NCBI GenBank assembly: GCA_963920665.1
Contig: OY987268.1
Location: 12,278,501 to 12,342,500, forward strand
Source of the DNA: Straminergon stramineum
Lineage: Eukaryota; Streptophyta; Bryopsida; Hypnales; Calliergonaceae
DNA length: 64,000 nt
Direction of reading: 5' to 3'
Positions within the stretch are counted from its first letter, which is position 1; every line of letters starts with the position of its first letter. The notes below the pieces were generated by a model. The model did not search any database. It was not told the origin of the DNA and saw only the letters and a program-made list of their open reading frames with translations. Shown here piece by piece: positions 42,569 through 58,542 of the stretch. A program made the translations under genes and the position numbers.

Positions 42569-45111
42569 CAGCTCGTGAGGGAGACTAAGTTCCCTGTGAT
42601 GCGATGCCGTTCCCGCGTTCCCCGATGAACAGAGGAACTGAGGAAGTGATGTTTTATCATTTCTTGATCTCAAGGTAGTTTAGTTTGAAGTTGTGGATGA
42701 ATTAGCGTCTAAGATTATAACCAATTATTCATCTAAACATATGCATATTCATCTATGGTTTCAAAAGAGTTGAAATTATTTTTAATCACATTATGCATTT
42801 TATATTTTTATATTTTTTTTGGCACATTAAGATCTCTATTGTTCCTAAAGTTGGTTAACCATGGTAGGACATGACCCTATTATCAAGGTAGTTAGCCAGA
42901 AGTTATGAAATTCTTGTTTGAATAAGTGTTTTCTTTGTTTCTTGGACACTATTTGTCTTCAACATCCCAATCAACATCCTTACTATGTTAAAAGAAGATT
43001 CCATCATTTACTTTATTTAACTATCAATCGTAGATTACTACAACTAGAAATCTTTACTACCAATCCCTAGAGATAGGTCCTACTTTTTAAGTAGAGCCCT
43101 ACTCAGACTTCTTTGCATCCATGGTTTTGGATAATATATAGCTTTCTTCCCTTTGGTGGAGAGTCAACATATGAAAGTTTGATCAATGTAAATACTAGGC
43201 ATTAAAATCAATAAGCTTAAGGTGGACATATTCATTTCCAAACACATGCCTAGAAGAATGCTATGGGGTGTGAGTGAGAATTGATCAAGTTGAGGGTGTG
43301 CCATTGTGAGATATATTTTTGTGAAGTGTTGGTTGTTCTACAATGAGAGTTATTGTTTGTGTTTATGGACTGAAGGTGCTACCGAATTGATCTTGTATTA
43401 CGATGTAAACAATAGTGTATGAAATCTTGTCAATTTGGTTGTGGGCAAATTGTGTAGTTTGTCAAATTGTATGAATTGTGTAGTTGTGAGTTATAGTGGT
43501 CAATTAGCAACAATTGAGGAATTTTTAAATGTCGAGTTGCTACAGCGACCAACTTATTTGGAGTGGTACTAAAATGTATGAATATTGCAATACTATGGGG
43601 TCAATTGGACTAAGTTATATTATATAAAATTGGAGGTTAATTGCCAAATTTAAATAAGAAAATTTGAAGAGTTTTACTTCTTGAATCTATTCATTTGTGT
43701 TTGAGAAAATGAGTGATTGTTGTGTGCATTGTAAGTCATAGCCTATACCTGTTTGAGACCTACTGTATATAAGATTTTGTCAAATCGATTGAAATAATTG
43801 TTTGAGATCAGTGAGAATTAAGTATGAAGTTGTCTACATTCCGGGGAGCTTGAGCAATACAACTTATTTGAAATCATTCTAGTCAAATCGCCTACAAGTG
43901 TTGATTGCTTGACCAAAAATTGGAAGTGTCGTTAGTCAAATTGATAGCAAGTGGTTTGGTAAGCAAAATATGAACACACTTCCTTGTTGACCAGTGTGTA
44001 TATGATTGCAATAGAAGAAAACAGTGTTGCAACCAAAGCAGTTTCTGCATTTCTGGGCAGAAAATTGCATTTTGTGTCAACTCGATTCTGTTGAAATCAA
44101 CGATGTTTTCTTCTAGTGTTGTCAATTTAGTTGCCTTAAATTATGTAAAATGTGTGAGCACTAATATTTAGAGAAGGCTATTTGAAACTCTGTGGTGTAT
44201 CTAGATTATATGAGAATGTTAAAGTCAAATTAATGGAAGGTGTAAGTTGATTAAAGAGTGATTAATCTGGCAAAGTGGAATTTTGGTCTTATTGAATGTG
44301 CAATTATTCATAAGAGCAATTTGATCAGCCAAGTTGGACTAATTTTGTGAATTACAAAATTAATTGTTAAAAATTAAGTATGTAGTTATTTTTAATTCAA
44401 ATTTGTATAGTTGGACTCGATAATGGAATTTGCCAAGAATTGTGTGATTGTCAAGTTGGCAGTCTTGAGTTGAGCCAGTGATGTGAGAAATTTGCCTTCA
44501 TTAAGTCTAGGTATACTGATTTATATTGGAATTAGTGATTAAGGATGAATTGATATAAGTCCAATTGATAATGAAAATGTTGGAGTGATGTTTGGTGGAT
44601 GTTTGGATGAGAATTAACACAATTCTAATGTGTTAAGTCGACAAAGCTAATGTGTGTAATGTTGCAAAATACAAGTTGATCGATTGGGTAAATCTAATTT
44701 ACAGTGAACTAGATGAATTCAAATCGAGTTTTTCTTTTTTGAATTGATATGATCGAATTATATCTAGGGTAGTAGATAGTAAAACAATTTGACAGATAAA
44801 ATTACATATACTAGATAATTCAAGTTGTTATAGTTTTTCATTTGGAGTTTATAATTAAGTCAAGTCGATATATATAGAATATCCAAGAGATAAGTCAAAT
44901 CTTGTCTTTGGTTATTGGAAGTTGGTCCAATTGCTAGTATAGTATTGGTCAAGTCAATAGTGAAGTTTCTGGTAGGTGGCAAGTTGATTGTACTTAGTGT
45001 ATGGATCTGTGCACTGTCATAGGTCCAGTTCTTTAGTTGTGAAGCCATGAATTGGTAACAAGGAAAATCAACCCAATCATATGCAAATTGAAAGACTAAG
45101 CTTAATTGACC
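42569..45111. other. AT-rich intergenic DNA, nothing recognised
   Basis: No coding frame or element terminus could be supported. Base composition and absence of the TTAA-family ends suggest older decayed repeat DNA. Confidence 0.4.
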
Positions 45112-46066
45112 TTAACCCCTAAAGGACCAAACGGTGTTTTTTGGCAACATAGTGATTTCGGGTAGCTCACTACAAATGGAATTTTTATTTTTTTTCTTTG
45201 AAATTTTCACACAACATGTGCCCGAGGAATAGCTTTAAGACCCAACAATTTTCAGAACTTTTGAATATGTGGTTAAAAAGTTATTGTATGATATGTTGTT
45301 TTCATTGCTCAGCGGGCAACCTAGGCAACAAAAAAAACTTCTTTAAAAATCACTTTTAAGAAAAATAAAAATTGGAAATTTATTTTCCTGATTTATATGT
45401 ATATAGAAAGCTTTGAATCATTCCATTTTGATTTATGAGATGAAAGTTATGAAGAGTTTTAGTTGTGGGTAGTTTGTGGGTAGTAATGGAATCTCTACTC
45501 TAAAATAAACTTTGAAGACCTTTCTTTAACTCAATTTTTAATATTTTTGGAAAAAAATAAAAACTTGAGGTGTAGATTTTTTATTACAACAATTTAACCA
45601 TTGGAATTGTTATTTTTCAATTCCATAAATAAATTATTAACAATTTTTGTATTTTGAATCATTCTCTACTTCTTTCAACTTAATATTTTTTTCCTATATG
45701 TTGTACAATTCCAAATGATCTAAAAAATTTCAAGCATGTAGCCAACATGACCTGAAGAGTAAATACAAAGAGTTACAACCATTTTGGACATTTTTTCATA
45801 ATGATCTGACCTTGTGAAGTGCATCTGCCCGGATTTTCGCAGGGCCAGAAAATGGCTTTTTGTCACTTCAAATGCTAATATCTTGCAATCCAAACAGCAG
45901 AATTTTCTGAAATTTTTTCCTCATCTTTTCAAAATAACTTACTACAAGATCCTACGGTTACATTTGTCCAAAAATGTATTTTTTTCTAAAGTTTGGTACT
46001 TGTACTAAAGATGACAGTTTTGGAGCGTTTTTGGTGAAAACATAGTCAAATACCTTTAGGGGTTAA
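45112..46066. mobile_element. TTAA-flanked element, type 1, both ends present
   Basis: TTAA at 45112-45115 precedes CCCCTAAAGGACC; the right end ACCTTTAGGGG is followed by TTAA at 46063-46066. The interior is 947 bp. One of the better preserved copies, in the same orientation as the copy at 8484. Confidence 0.82.
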
Positions 46067-48002
46067 AGGAAGATGGAGCAAATTGGCTAACGTGAAGAAT
46101 TGATCAAGCAACAAGAAAAAACCAATCCTTCCTTGTTGTGATATACAGTTGGAGTGAGATAGAAATACAGATTCTTTTTATATAATAAATATGCAATTAA
46201 ATTATTATTACTAAAACTACTAGATGGGAGAGAAAGAAAAGAGGATTTAAAGTGGCTAGAGCATGCATAAAGATAAATTGACAATTCCTTGACAAATTGA
46301 CTTGAGATTTGAGATGAGCCACATACTATATAGGATTGTGGTGTCATCCATTGAGTCTATATTATAGCATTGGGAATTTGGACTGTGAAAAATTGACATT
46401 AGGAATGTTTCCTTTGGTTCCTTTTTTAAAAATAAAACTCTAAAAATATATAAATAAGTATCGAAAATACAAATCCTATAACCTTAGTTATGCAAATGTT
46501 AGACTTATTGACCATTCCTTACGAATTAACCCCCCTATACTACTTTTCCTTGGGTTTTGTTGAGTAGACAAAATTCACATTAGAATATTCAATTCAAGAT
46601 GTACAAGTCATATGCACCCAAATTAGGGCATGGTTTTAGAAATTTATTAAGTCTATGGGAATTGGCAATGTTTAGTCAAAAGTGGATTCAACTTTCATTA
46701 AAAAAAATCCACAATTTTTATGATAGGCCCCTGCAATGGTAGGTACTATTTTTTGGACGTCAACCATGTCAACATGGATGTCCAAAAAAATGCATTATTG
46801 TGGACAAGCACAAAAATATGGAAAATCACAAAACATGGTTTGATTTCAAGGAGATTTTGGTGGACATTACAAAAAACATAGTTTGGTATATAGATTAATT
46901 GGTTTAAAGCAAAAATTTACAAATTCAAAAAAATTTATTTAATAAAAAAAATTGTATCACTTATGTGAGCTAATTTTTGTAATTTTCTTTTATTACATGC
47001 CATAGATTTTTTTTTTCTAAGGATTTTTCACATTGCATGCAAAATTAAAAATCACACACTACTTAATTTAATTTAATATTTTCTTGAAATTTTGAAATCT
47101 TTACAATTATGGCAAAACTCTATGAGCATTTGACAATCTAATCCATGATGAAATATTGAAGTGATGTCCTTCTTTATATAAGTTAATCCAATAAAAAATA
47201 CATTCACAATATAATACATGAATGTATTTTCTTAAAAATGATTCTAAGAAAATTGAGTTTATTATGATGTCAATTTTACAATTTCATATGACCTTCTAAT
47301 TCTTTTCAAATATTAAGAAGTAAAACTCAAAATGATATTGACTTCACTTGAACCAAATGACACTTGGATATAAAATCATATGATATTGACCATTTTTTTT
47401 TTCATTTTTCTATCTTCCCAAATTTAAATATTATCATGGATACTTTCACATATAATGACATCTTCTTTTAAATATTTTCAAAAGCACAATGGCATCATGA
47501 GAACATTTGATGTAAGGTAATTCACCTTCTTCTAATCTTGAAGGTATTGAAGAATTGTTGAAGAACATAGCTCGTACTACTATTCCCTCAAAAATACTAG
47601 TACTCTCCAAAACCAAAAATAAACAACATAAAGGGAAAATACACATCAATAGAATATGGGAAATACTATAGTCTTGTCAAAGTTAGAAGAAAAAATGACA
47701 AACAAGTCAAAAGCTCTAGTACCATCTACCATGCACATGCTTAAAGACTTGACAAATATGTATAATAGACCAAAAATAACATAAAAATGAAGTACTAGTA
47801 CCAACCATCTATATAAGGATCTCCACCAACAAGATCAATCATGAATCTTATTGTATAATGTGTATAATTCACATACAACCATAGTAATTTCACTAGTGTA
47901 AATAAGGACTTGCATAGACTAACAAAATGACTTTGAGAAGACCCATCAATGATCTAATCCGTCATATAGGTCTTTTTGTCATTTTTCTTGTGGGTCATTC
48001 TT
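46067..48002. other. AT-rich intergenic DNA, nothing recognised
   Basis: Only short frames are open, and no terminal repeats were found. The phrase ggacgtcaaccatgtcaaca, followed by tggatgtccaaaaaa, forms a small imperfect inverted repeat near 46755-46790. Confidence 0.4.
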
Positions 48003-48550
48003 TTAAGCCCTAAAGTTCCTTGACTATGTTATCACCCAAAACTCTCAAAAACTGCCATTTCTAATACAAGTTCGAAGTTTTTGAAAATATCATTTTTGGA
48101 CACATGTAACCATATGATCTCGTAGTAAGCTAGATTGAGAAGATGTGGAAAAAATTTCATAAATTTCCACCGTGTAGATTGCAAGATATTAGCATTTGAA
48201 GTGACAAAAATCCTTTTTTGGGCCTTGTGAAAATCTGGGCAGCTGCACTTCTCAAGGTCACATTTGTATGAAAAAATGCCCAAAATGGTGGTGCTTCTTT
48301 GGATTCATTCTTCAAGGCAAGTTGGCTACTTGCTTGAAAATTTTCAAATCATTTGAAATTGTGCAACATATAGGAAAAAAATTATAAATAGAAAGATGTA
48401 GATAATGATTCAAAATACTAAATTGTTGAAAATTTATTAATGGAATTGAAAAATGCCAATTCCAATGGTTGTAATGTTGTAAGAAACAATCTACACCTAA
48501 ATTTTCTATCTTTTCCAAAAAAATTGAAAATTGAGTTAAATAAATGACTT
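48003..48550. mobile_element. TTAA-flanked element, type 1, truncated on the right
   Basis: The left end is TTAA (48003-48006) then GCCCTAAAGTTCC. It aligns with the copy at 7202 for about 540 bp and then stops after gagttaaataaatgactt. Confidence 0.7.
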
Positions 48551-49096
48551 AAATAATTTAGGTTAAAGTAATTTCATAACGTAGTAAAGAAACCCGTTCA
48601 ATCCAAATTCCAAACTTTGAGTGAGCAAAGAAGCTAAGCAATTGATATAGTCAACTTTGACCTACCATAATTCAAGAATGCTCTACCAAATCATTTGAAA
48701 CTTTATCTCTACATCACTACACAAAATAGTGAAATGAGGTTGTCCCACACAAATTTCTTGACATTTAACACTATAGAAATATTTTTAGTTAGAGTACAAG
48801 AATGTACTACTTTTGAATTAGGTATTGTTGTGATTGGAACTTATGAACTTCCATATACACAAATAAAAATATTTTTAGAAATATTTGTTGACTTTGATGG
48901 CTTGTAAAGTAACTTTTCTGTTGTAAAGCAACCTAATGGTTAAGGCAACCTAATTTCACTATTTACATACATCACTTAGCTTACTAAAGTAGTGCATATC
49001 AATTTTCAAGCCCTTTCTACCTCAAACTTGTCCAAGGGGTCTCTACTAATTTTTTGTCCCTATAGTTGCCTCAAAATCCTAGTTGCATTTATCACC

Positions 49097-49741
49097 TTAA
49101 CCCCTAAATGCCCAAGGCACCCAAATGTGGTGTTTGGAAAACTTTGAAGTTAAGTAGAACCCAACCAAATTGCTATTATTATTAGTTTATATTTTTGGAG
49201 AATTCTTTTTGAAGTCTAGTTTTAGGATCAAAAGCTAATCTTAAAAAAGAAGGATTATGATTTTTCTATTGAAGATTTTGTGCAAGGATACCCAATGCAA
49301 TCTTGACTTCCCGTAGTGTTGCAGACTCTTGGAAATGAGCCTCAAATACACTAGATCTTGGAGGAAAAATCACATTAGAAATTCATTTAAAAAAATCGTA
49401 GAATAGATTTTGAAAAATTGTAAATTGATTGGGTTTGTACATGCTAGGCCCTATAACCTCATATTTTTTTTAGTGACCAACTTTTTAGAGTTGACATGCC
49501 AAAAGTGAATTGAAAAATTTTCATAGTTTTTACACCCTCATGATCAAACATTATAATCTTTCAATCTATAAGTGATATTGTTATGTTTTCTTTTCCTATG
49601 TGATCTCTAACATGTCTAGTTTGAATTTGTATGGTTCCAATTCAAAAGAAATTGGTACAACTTATGAAAATGTTGACTTTTTGTTCAATATAGAGCAAAT
49701 TTCAAGAAGCTCCAAACAGGCCTTGGGCATCTAGGGGTTAA
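49097..49741. mobile_element. TTAA-flanked element, type 3, both ends present
   Basis: TTAA (49097-49100) is followed by CCCCTAAATGCCCAAGGC; the right end GGCCTTGGGCATCTAGGGG is followed by TTAA (49738-49741). The terminal inverted repeat is 18 bp with one mismatch, the longest in the window. The 637-bp interior is unrelated to type 1 but matches 15224-15465 and 55230-55587 in reverse. Confidence 0.8.
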
Positions 49742-51046
49742 CTCATATATCCAAAGTCCTTTGGACTCATAATTTTCTCCAAGAACCATGTCTACAAAAT
49801 ACAGTAACTCAATCCCTTTGTTACCTTTCTAACAATCCAAAGCTTAGATGATTAGACTCTAAACAAATAAACAATTTAGTCTTCAATTTAATGACCAATT
49901 GTGAATAAGCACAAATACCACACAAACTTAGAGACAAATTGATCAAAGGAAAGCTATATCACTTAAGTGTTCTCTTAATTAAGAGTCTACTTCAAAGTTT
50001 GTACAACCTTCAAAAGAGAGTATAGGACATGCCTTTTTGAAAAAGAAAAAGAAATATACTAAAAATAAAATAGAAATGATGTTCGAATAGGGTTTTTTAA
50101 AGAGGATCATGGTTTCTTATTTTTCAACTTATTTTTGCATAAAGATATGTTCTTGAACTATATATTGAATGCTTGTAGTTATTTTTGAGAGCATTGGTCT
50201 TATAACATTGTTTTGTTGAGATCAATTAACATTTATAAATGTGTTGAGCTTGTTGCTCCAACTATGAAATTAAAAGATAGATCAACTACCTCTTTTCTTT
50301 CTTATTGTCTATAAGATGTTTGGAAATAGGCCTCTATAATTGTCATTTTTTTTCTTTTTATTGTTCCATCAATTATCAAGAACTTTGAAAAGACCATTTG
50401 TTCATGAATGGATAATTGAAAATTCTTGGTCAATTCTTATAAAGTCAATTTTGACCTAATGTATGACATTTATCCCTTCTGGAAGGAAATAAATTTTTTT
50501 TTCTGATTGAGTATGTGTTTCAAAAGTTATATTGCCCAAAGTTTCCCTCACAGGTCAAGCATCTTTAAGTGGAGTATACAAAACTCCTCTACTTTTGAAA
50601 TTTGGCAAGTATGTAGCTTACATGTTGTAAAATGCAATTGTAAAAGATTATGTATCTATATGTCTCTATATATACATCTTGAAAAAATCTCACTCTAGAA
50701 AGAGTGTAAGTAACTTAAGGTTTAATGGTCCTCCAATAGGGTCAAGTAAAAACTCTTACTTCTAACTTCAAATACTACAATCTTTCAATGTGTGCAATCA
50801 AAGTTTCCAAATTTTTTTTCACACATTCACATAATATTCCCTAAGTAGTCTAGTGCTCCCTCTATCTCAAAATAAATCCATGGTTTCTACTTGAAAACTA
50901 TAGGGTTAACACATTTTTATTTAGAGACAAAGTGAGTAAAGTTTTGTGCAATTTAATTTATTTTTTGAAAGCCATTATCTTCATATTTTTTCACTATCCC
51001 CAAAGAGACAGTTTTGGATAATTTCTACCCACAATATTCCCGTGCA
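49742..51046. other. AT-rich intergenic DNA, nothing recognised
   Basis: No coding frame, RNA gene or element terminus could be supported between the two TTAA-flanked elements. Confidence 0.4.
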
Positions 51047-51837
51047 TTAACCCCTAAATGCCCAAGCCTTTTCAAGTGTGTTTTGACTATGGAAAAAGAG
51101 CACTAGCTTGTAGTTATCCTCAATGAAGCAAATTGTGTTTTTTTCCAAATCTAACCATAGAGATGTTAATAGAGCTTGTTTATTAGTATGCACACCAATT
51201 TTGAGTGCAAAATTTCCTAGGAGTTGTCAAATTATACAAAGGGAAATATACATTTTCTACTTTTAGTACATTGTCTTTGTCCACAATATTTCAAAAATTT
51301 GCATATATATGTTTTAGGGGATTGGAGGGAACATGACCAACTTCAAAGAGTGTTAGCACACTAAAATACACTTCCAAAAAACTTAATTTCACATAAAAAG
51401 ACATCAAACTCATTACACAATCCATCTTGCAATTGTTGAAATGTAATTTTTGATTATAAATAGAAATTGCAAATAGCTTCAAATAAACACTTGTATGTTG
51501 AAATTTTCAATGGTGAAAATCATGAAAAGACTTTAAACTTTTCATTGGGACCATTCTCAAAGCAAATGGATAAGTACAATTTCTTAGATCTCAAATCAAA
51601 TGAAATTGCCAAGCTTTGCATAAAGCTAGGAAATGAAGTAAAATTAGCAAGCTTTACACTACACTTTTAGTGCACATATGCCTTTGAAGACCTCTCAATA
51701 ATTGAATATGTACTTTTCTCAATGAAAAATGAAAGTTTTCCATAGTTAACCCTCAAAACTGCCCGAAAAAAATTTTAGACCTATCACAGGAATTTAACTG
51801 CCCACACAGAAATTGGTCTGAAACAGTTAGGGGTTAA
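51047..51837. mobile_element. TTAA-flanked element, type 4, both ends present
   Basis: TTAA (51047-51050) is followed by CCCCTAAATGCCCAAGCC; the right end CAGTTAGGGG is followed by TTAA (51834-51837). The 783-bp interior resembles none of the other types in the window. It contains short open frames at 51291-51482 (minus) and 51467-51670 (plus) without known motifs. Confidence 0.7.
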
Positions 51838-52360
51838 GGGTTATAAAATGCTGATTGGATTAGGGTTAGGGTTAGGTTGGTGTAAGGGTGCCGTGCCGTA
51901 CGCTTTGCCAATACCGTAAGTCAGTTGTCACATTGTGGAATTTAGTTGAAGTAGAACTTGACTAGCAATGCACACTGCGCGTGTTAAAATTGACCAAATT
52001 GTGAAGCAAGAATAAGGGGCCACGGGAGAGTTCGGAGAGAACTCTTGCTATATCTAGATCTCTAGCCTCTGCAAAAACTATTGCTATATCTTGAATTCAA
52101 GCAGTTTGTAAGAATATGGAGAAATCACATATTTTCAGTGATTAAGGTGGACAAGGGGAAAAAGGAAAGGAATTCAAGAACATTCTGGCAAACCGCCAAA
52201 ACTAAAATATCAGTAACACCTTGCAATTACTCGGGTGGTCACAATTCAAAGAGCATAAACAGCATAAATAACACCAACTAATGCTAAGGCAATATTCTCA
52301 ATATAGGAAAACTTCTCCCATATGCAAAGGGATGAAAAAACACTACGAGAGGTTCTAACC
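51838..52360. other. 3' flank of the NAC alpha gene
   Basis: It includes a short TTAGGG-type tract at 51860-51877 and otherwise probably 3' untranslated and downstream sequence of the gene ending at 52361. Confidence 0.4.
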
Positions 52361-54873
<2,513 letters not shown>

Positions 54874-54965
54874 CGTGGCCGGCGGATTCGCGACGGAGAC
54901 GACGAGTTCGAAAGGAAACTGCCGCTAAAAGAAGGATCGTGGGACTTTGCGATGGTCAAGAGCAC

Positions 54966-54983
54966 TTAGGGTTTAGGGTTTAG
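54966..54983 (-). promoter_or_regulatory. tandem telobox upstream of NAC alpha
   Basis: TTAGGGTTTAGGGTTTAG lies about 95-110 bp upstream of the NAC alpha ATG (read AAACCCTAAACCCTAA in gene orientation). Teloboxes are established promoter elements of plant translation-related genes, so this probably drives growth-linked expression; the function here is inference. Confidence 0.65.
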
Positions 54984-55590
54984 TGCTTTGGGTATTGGAT
55001 GAGGTACCTTCGTTCCCAGCCGTCCGATCTTGTAGATCTGGCATCGTAGCCGCTTATTGTTCTGGCTTCTTCGGCTTTTTGAAATCTAGTCCACGCTTAG
55101 TTTCTTTATACTGGATTATGAACAGAGTATTTCAGGGCAAAACTGGTAGTTTATTAATAGTAAGTATTTCTTAATTACTCAATCATCCAATGTTTGAGTC
55201 TTGAAAACATAATTTTTTTATGACTAATTTGATGAATTGAGGTTAAAGGGCATAAGATGCATAATTCCAAACAATTTATAGCATCTCGAAATCTACTCTA
55301 CAATTTTCTTAAATGAATTTTTAATGTGATTCTTTCTTCAAGTTTCAGTGTATTTTCAAGAGCCCTCAACATCAAAAAATCCAGGTTTGCGATGAACACC
55401 CTTGCATAAAATCTTAAATAGAAAAATCATAATCATTCATTTTCAAAATCAGACTTACTATTATAAAACTAGACTTTGAAAATAATTTTTCAAAAATAAA
55501 AACTACTAAAAATAATAACTTGATAAGGTTTTATTTAACTTCAAAGTTTTGTTGACACCAAAATTTGGTGCATCAAGCGTTTAGGGGTTA
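54984..55590. mobile_element. type 3 TTAA-family fragment downstream of a spacer
   Basis: From about 55230 the sequence parallels 15224-15465. It ends GCGTTTAGGGG followed by TTAA at 55588-55591, a good family terminus. No left end was found; 54984-55229 is spacer with nothing recognised. Confidence 0.55.
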
Positions 55591-55591
55591 A

Positions 55592-56555
55592 TATCATTTT
55601 TTTTTAATATACAGTTTTAGATACTTCATTTCACAAGTAGAAAATAGTGTTACAATCAACAAAAACTAGCTAACATTTTTTTTTAATTGTGTTGCATTAA
55701 ACGTGAATTTTATGTTTTTTGTCATAAAACACAACATATGTTAGCTAGTTTTTATTGACCATGACATCGTTTTCTACTAGTGTTTTTATTGTGCTTTACA
55801 CCAATGGCTAAATTTTATATTTTGGAGATACCATTTCATAAATGATATGATTATTCAAATATATATAACTTCAAAAAAATCACAATAACTTTAGTTTCCA
55901 AATAAATTTAGGAAAACTTCAAAGATGACAAAGACTTGCAAATTCATTTACAGAATATATGAAAAAAATAAATTTCATGATTGAAAATTAAAAATATAAA
56001 AATGCTAATTCTCGTATTATACTATTAGCAAGGGCTTTGTTCTTAGAAGATTAATAATAAAAAAAATATTTTCACTAGAAAAATAGAAATTTAGGTTTTC
56101 TTACCATGATATTAAAAAATTATATACAAAGGTACATTTTTTTGGCTCTCATCTACAATCTCTTATTGTAATTTGATTATTCTACCATTGTTTCTATTAT
56201 TTCCTTCATCATCATTATCACACAACCTAAAGGTTGGCAAATAATATAATTCACAACTTGATTGGACAAAATGTCCACCACTACAATAAGCTTTGTTGAT
56301 ATCCAATAGTTAAGTATCAAGGTTCTAATGATAATATGAGGCTTTAAATAGAATGTCTATAATATTTTTGTTTTTTGAAATATTAGTCTAAAATTATTTC
56401 TCAAGAATTTTGGTCTAATTTGTGGAATAATTAGTATTGAACCTTCTATATTGCCCACATTAGGAGGATGCTAACTTGAAAAATCATTATTTTTTAGGTG
56501 AAAATTACATAAATATATATATGAAATAAAGATAGCAAAGAGTAAAAAAAATTGA
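55592..56555. other. AT-rich intergenic DNA, nothing recognised
   Basis: The sequence gttagctagttttt near 55740 and its inverse aaaaactagctaac near 55665 form part of an imperfect inverted repeat (about 55610-55800), suggesting a decayed palindromic element. No coding content was seen. Confidence 0.4.
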
Positions 56556-57184
56556 AAATTATATATATTGCACATCTAACTGTAGGTTCTTACACATAAC
56601 TAGTATGAGAATGTGCATACAGTGAAGAAAACAAAATTTTTAGCACATTGTGGGACTAACTTATTTGATTTTAAACCTTCTTAACTTTTATTTTTTACAC
56701 TATAAAGTTTTGAGCTTTAGATCTTTATGGTGGAGAATTGAATTGAGAGTAAGGAAAAAAATACAAAATACAAAAAAGTTTAAATCTAATTCTTTAAAAA
56801 ATTGTTAAGTAGAAGTAGGAACAAGATAGAAGGATCTAAATTATTAATATCTCTAAGATAGAATTAAAATGCACTACTCCCAATGGTGGGATTTTTCTAG
56901 CAAGTAAATGAAACCATTAGGACCTTTTTTTTTCGAAATTGTAAAAATGGCATTTAGAAATGAATTCTCAAGTTATTTTTTTAGGAAGATGCCTTATTTT
57001 GAGTTTATTTGGACATAACTTTCATTCCCAAGCATCAAATGAAAAAAATAGCATTTACACAAAGCTAATCAATTTTTCTATCTTCAAAAAACACTTAAGA
57101 AAATCAAGACAAAAATTAAGACTGTAGGTACCTACCTAAAATCCCATTTGTCCTCCAAAGGGCCAATGGACCTTTAGGGGTTAA
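56556..57184. mobile_element. type 2 TTAA-family element, right end present
   Basis: Phrases such as caagatagaaggatctaaat, tagaattaaaatgcactact and caaatgaaaaaaatagcatt match the type 2 copies at 12306 and 22770. The right end GGACCTTTAGGGG is followed by TTAA at 57181-57184. The left terminus was not identified. Confidence 0.55.
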
Positions 57185-57620
57185 TAAACCCTAAAATTTT
57201 GATTTTCTTATAATCTATTGGGCATCCATTATTTTCAAGAAGAGCAATTCATCTTAAATTAAAATTCAAGAATTTTTTAAAGTTTGAATTTTAATATATA
57301 ATATATAAGATTCTATGTATTGTATGAATATGCACACCCATCAATTCAATTTTCTTCCTCAAAAATTGTAAATTGAATAATTTTTCTTTCCCAAAAAATC
57401 ATTTTAAATATTAGAAAAATATTTTGATTCAATGAGTTTTTTAGATTCCTATCCTTGAAAGATATAACAGTAAAAAAGAATCATCAAATACCTTAATATA
57501 TGCTTAACTAGAAATTTTAAGTCATTTTTCACTAAAAATATCTTTAGTGTTGACATCCAAAGCTTGGATTTACTTATTAAATCATTAAAATGTAGGATTT
57601 TATTAATTTACAAAATGAAG

Positions 57621-58542
57621 TTAACCCTTAAAGGAATTCAATGCTTTTAGGCCCAAAATTGTTTCAAAGTTCTCAAACCCAAAGCAAGGCTAAAATCTTC
57701 ATTTACATTTATTCATGAACAAATTGAATAATAGGATCCCTTATGTAAATTGTTATAGTACAATCTTCTAAAATTTTAAAATGTGAAACCTTACCTATTG
57801 CAAGATCATGATGTTTGGATTTCAAAAAGAAGTATTTTCAATTCTTCCCAAATAGTTAGGTTTCAACTTTCAAAAAATTTTCACAAAAATGTATAGATAC
57901 TATAACTTGTTACTCTCCATACTATGTTCAAGGAATAAGTTGGCAATACATATAAAATTTTTAAACAAAAAATATTTTAGATTCATGCTTGAAAATAATA
58001 GTAAATAGAAAGGAGTAGAATACGATTTAAAATACTAAATTCTTAAGAATTTAGTAATGAGTGGATTTGAAAACTTCCAATCCCAATGTTTGTAATATTA
58101 TACTAAAACAATTACATCCAATGATTTTATTTTTTTCAAAAACATTGAAAATTGAATTAAATAAAGGATTTCAAAATTTATCCCATAACATATATTCTAT
58201 AATTGCCCACAAACTAAACTCTTTATAACTTTCATCTTGTCAATCAAAATGGGATGATTCAAAGTTTTCCATATATATATAAATTTAAAAAACCCAGTTT
58301 AAATTTTTATTTCTTAAGAAAGTCATTTCTAGAGCTACTTGGGATGCAACAAGAACTATATATCATAAAATAACTTTAGAAACATGTAGTCAAAAGTTAT
58401 GAAAATTGTTGTGCCTTATTGTTGCTCCTTCATTGAATGTTGCGTGAAAATTTTAAAGCAAAAGAATGAAAATTTCTCTTTGCGGGAGTTGCCTAAAATT
58501 GCTATGTTACCAAAAAAAGTTGATCGATTCTTTAGGGGCTAA
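57621..58542. mobile_element. TTAA-flanked element, chimeric type 1, both ends present
   Basis: TTAA (57621-57624) precedes CCCTTAAAGG; the right end TTCTTTAGGGG is followed by CTAA (58539-58542), a one-base decay of TTAA. The right half (from about 57960) is type 1; the left part matches instead the far portion of the decayed copy at 4560-4700 in reverse. Confidence 0.7.

Noticed and set aside
48003..48283. Short open frame with a Cys-rich start as a possible small gene
   Set aside because: It falls in the conserved subterminal part of a type 1 transposable element and recurs with frame-breaking indels in other copies.
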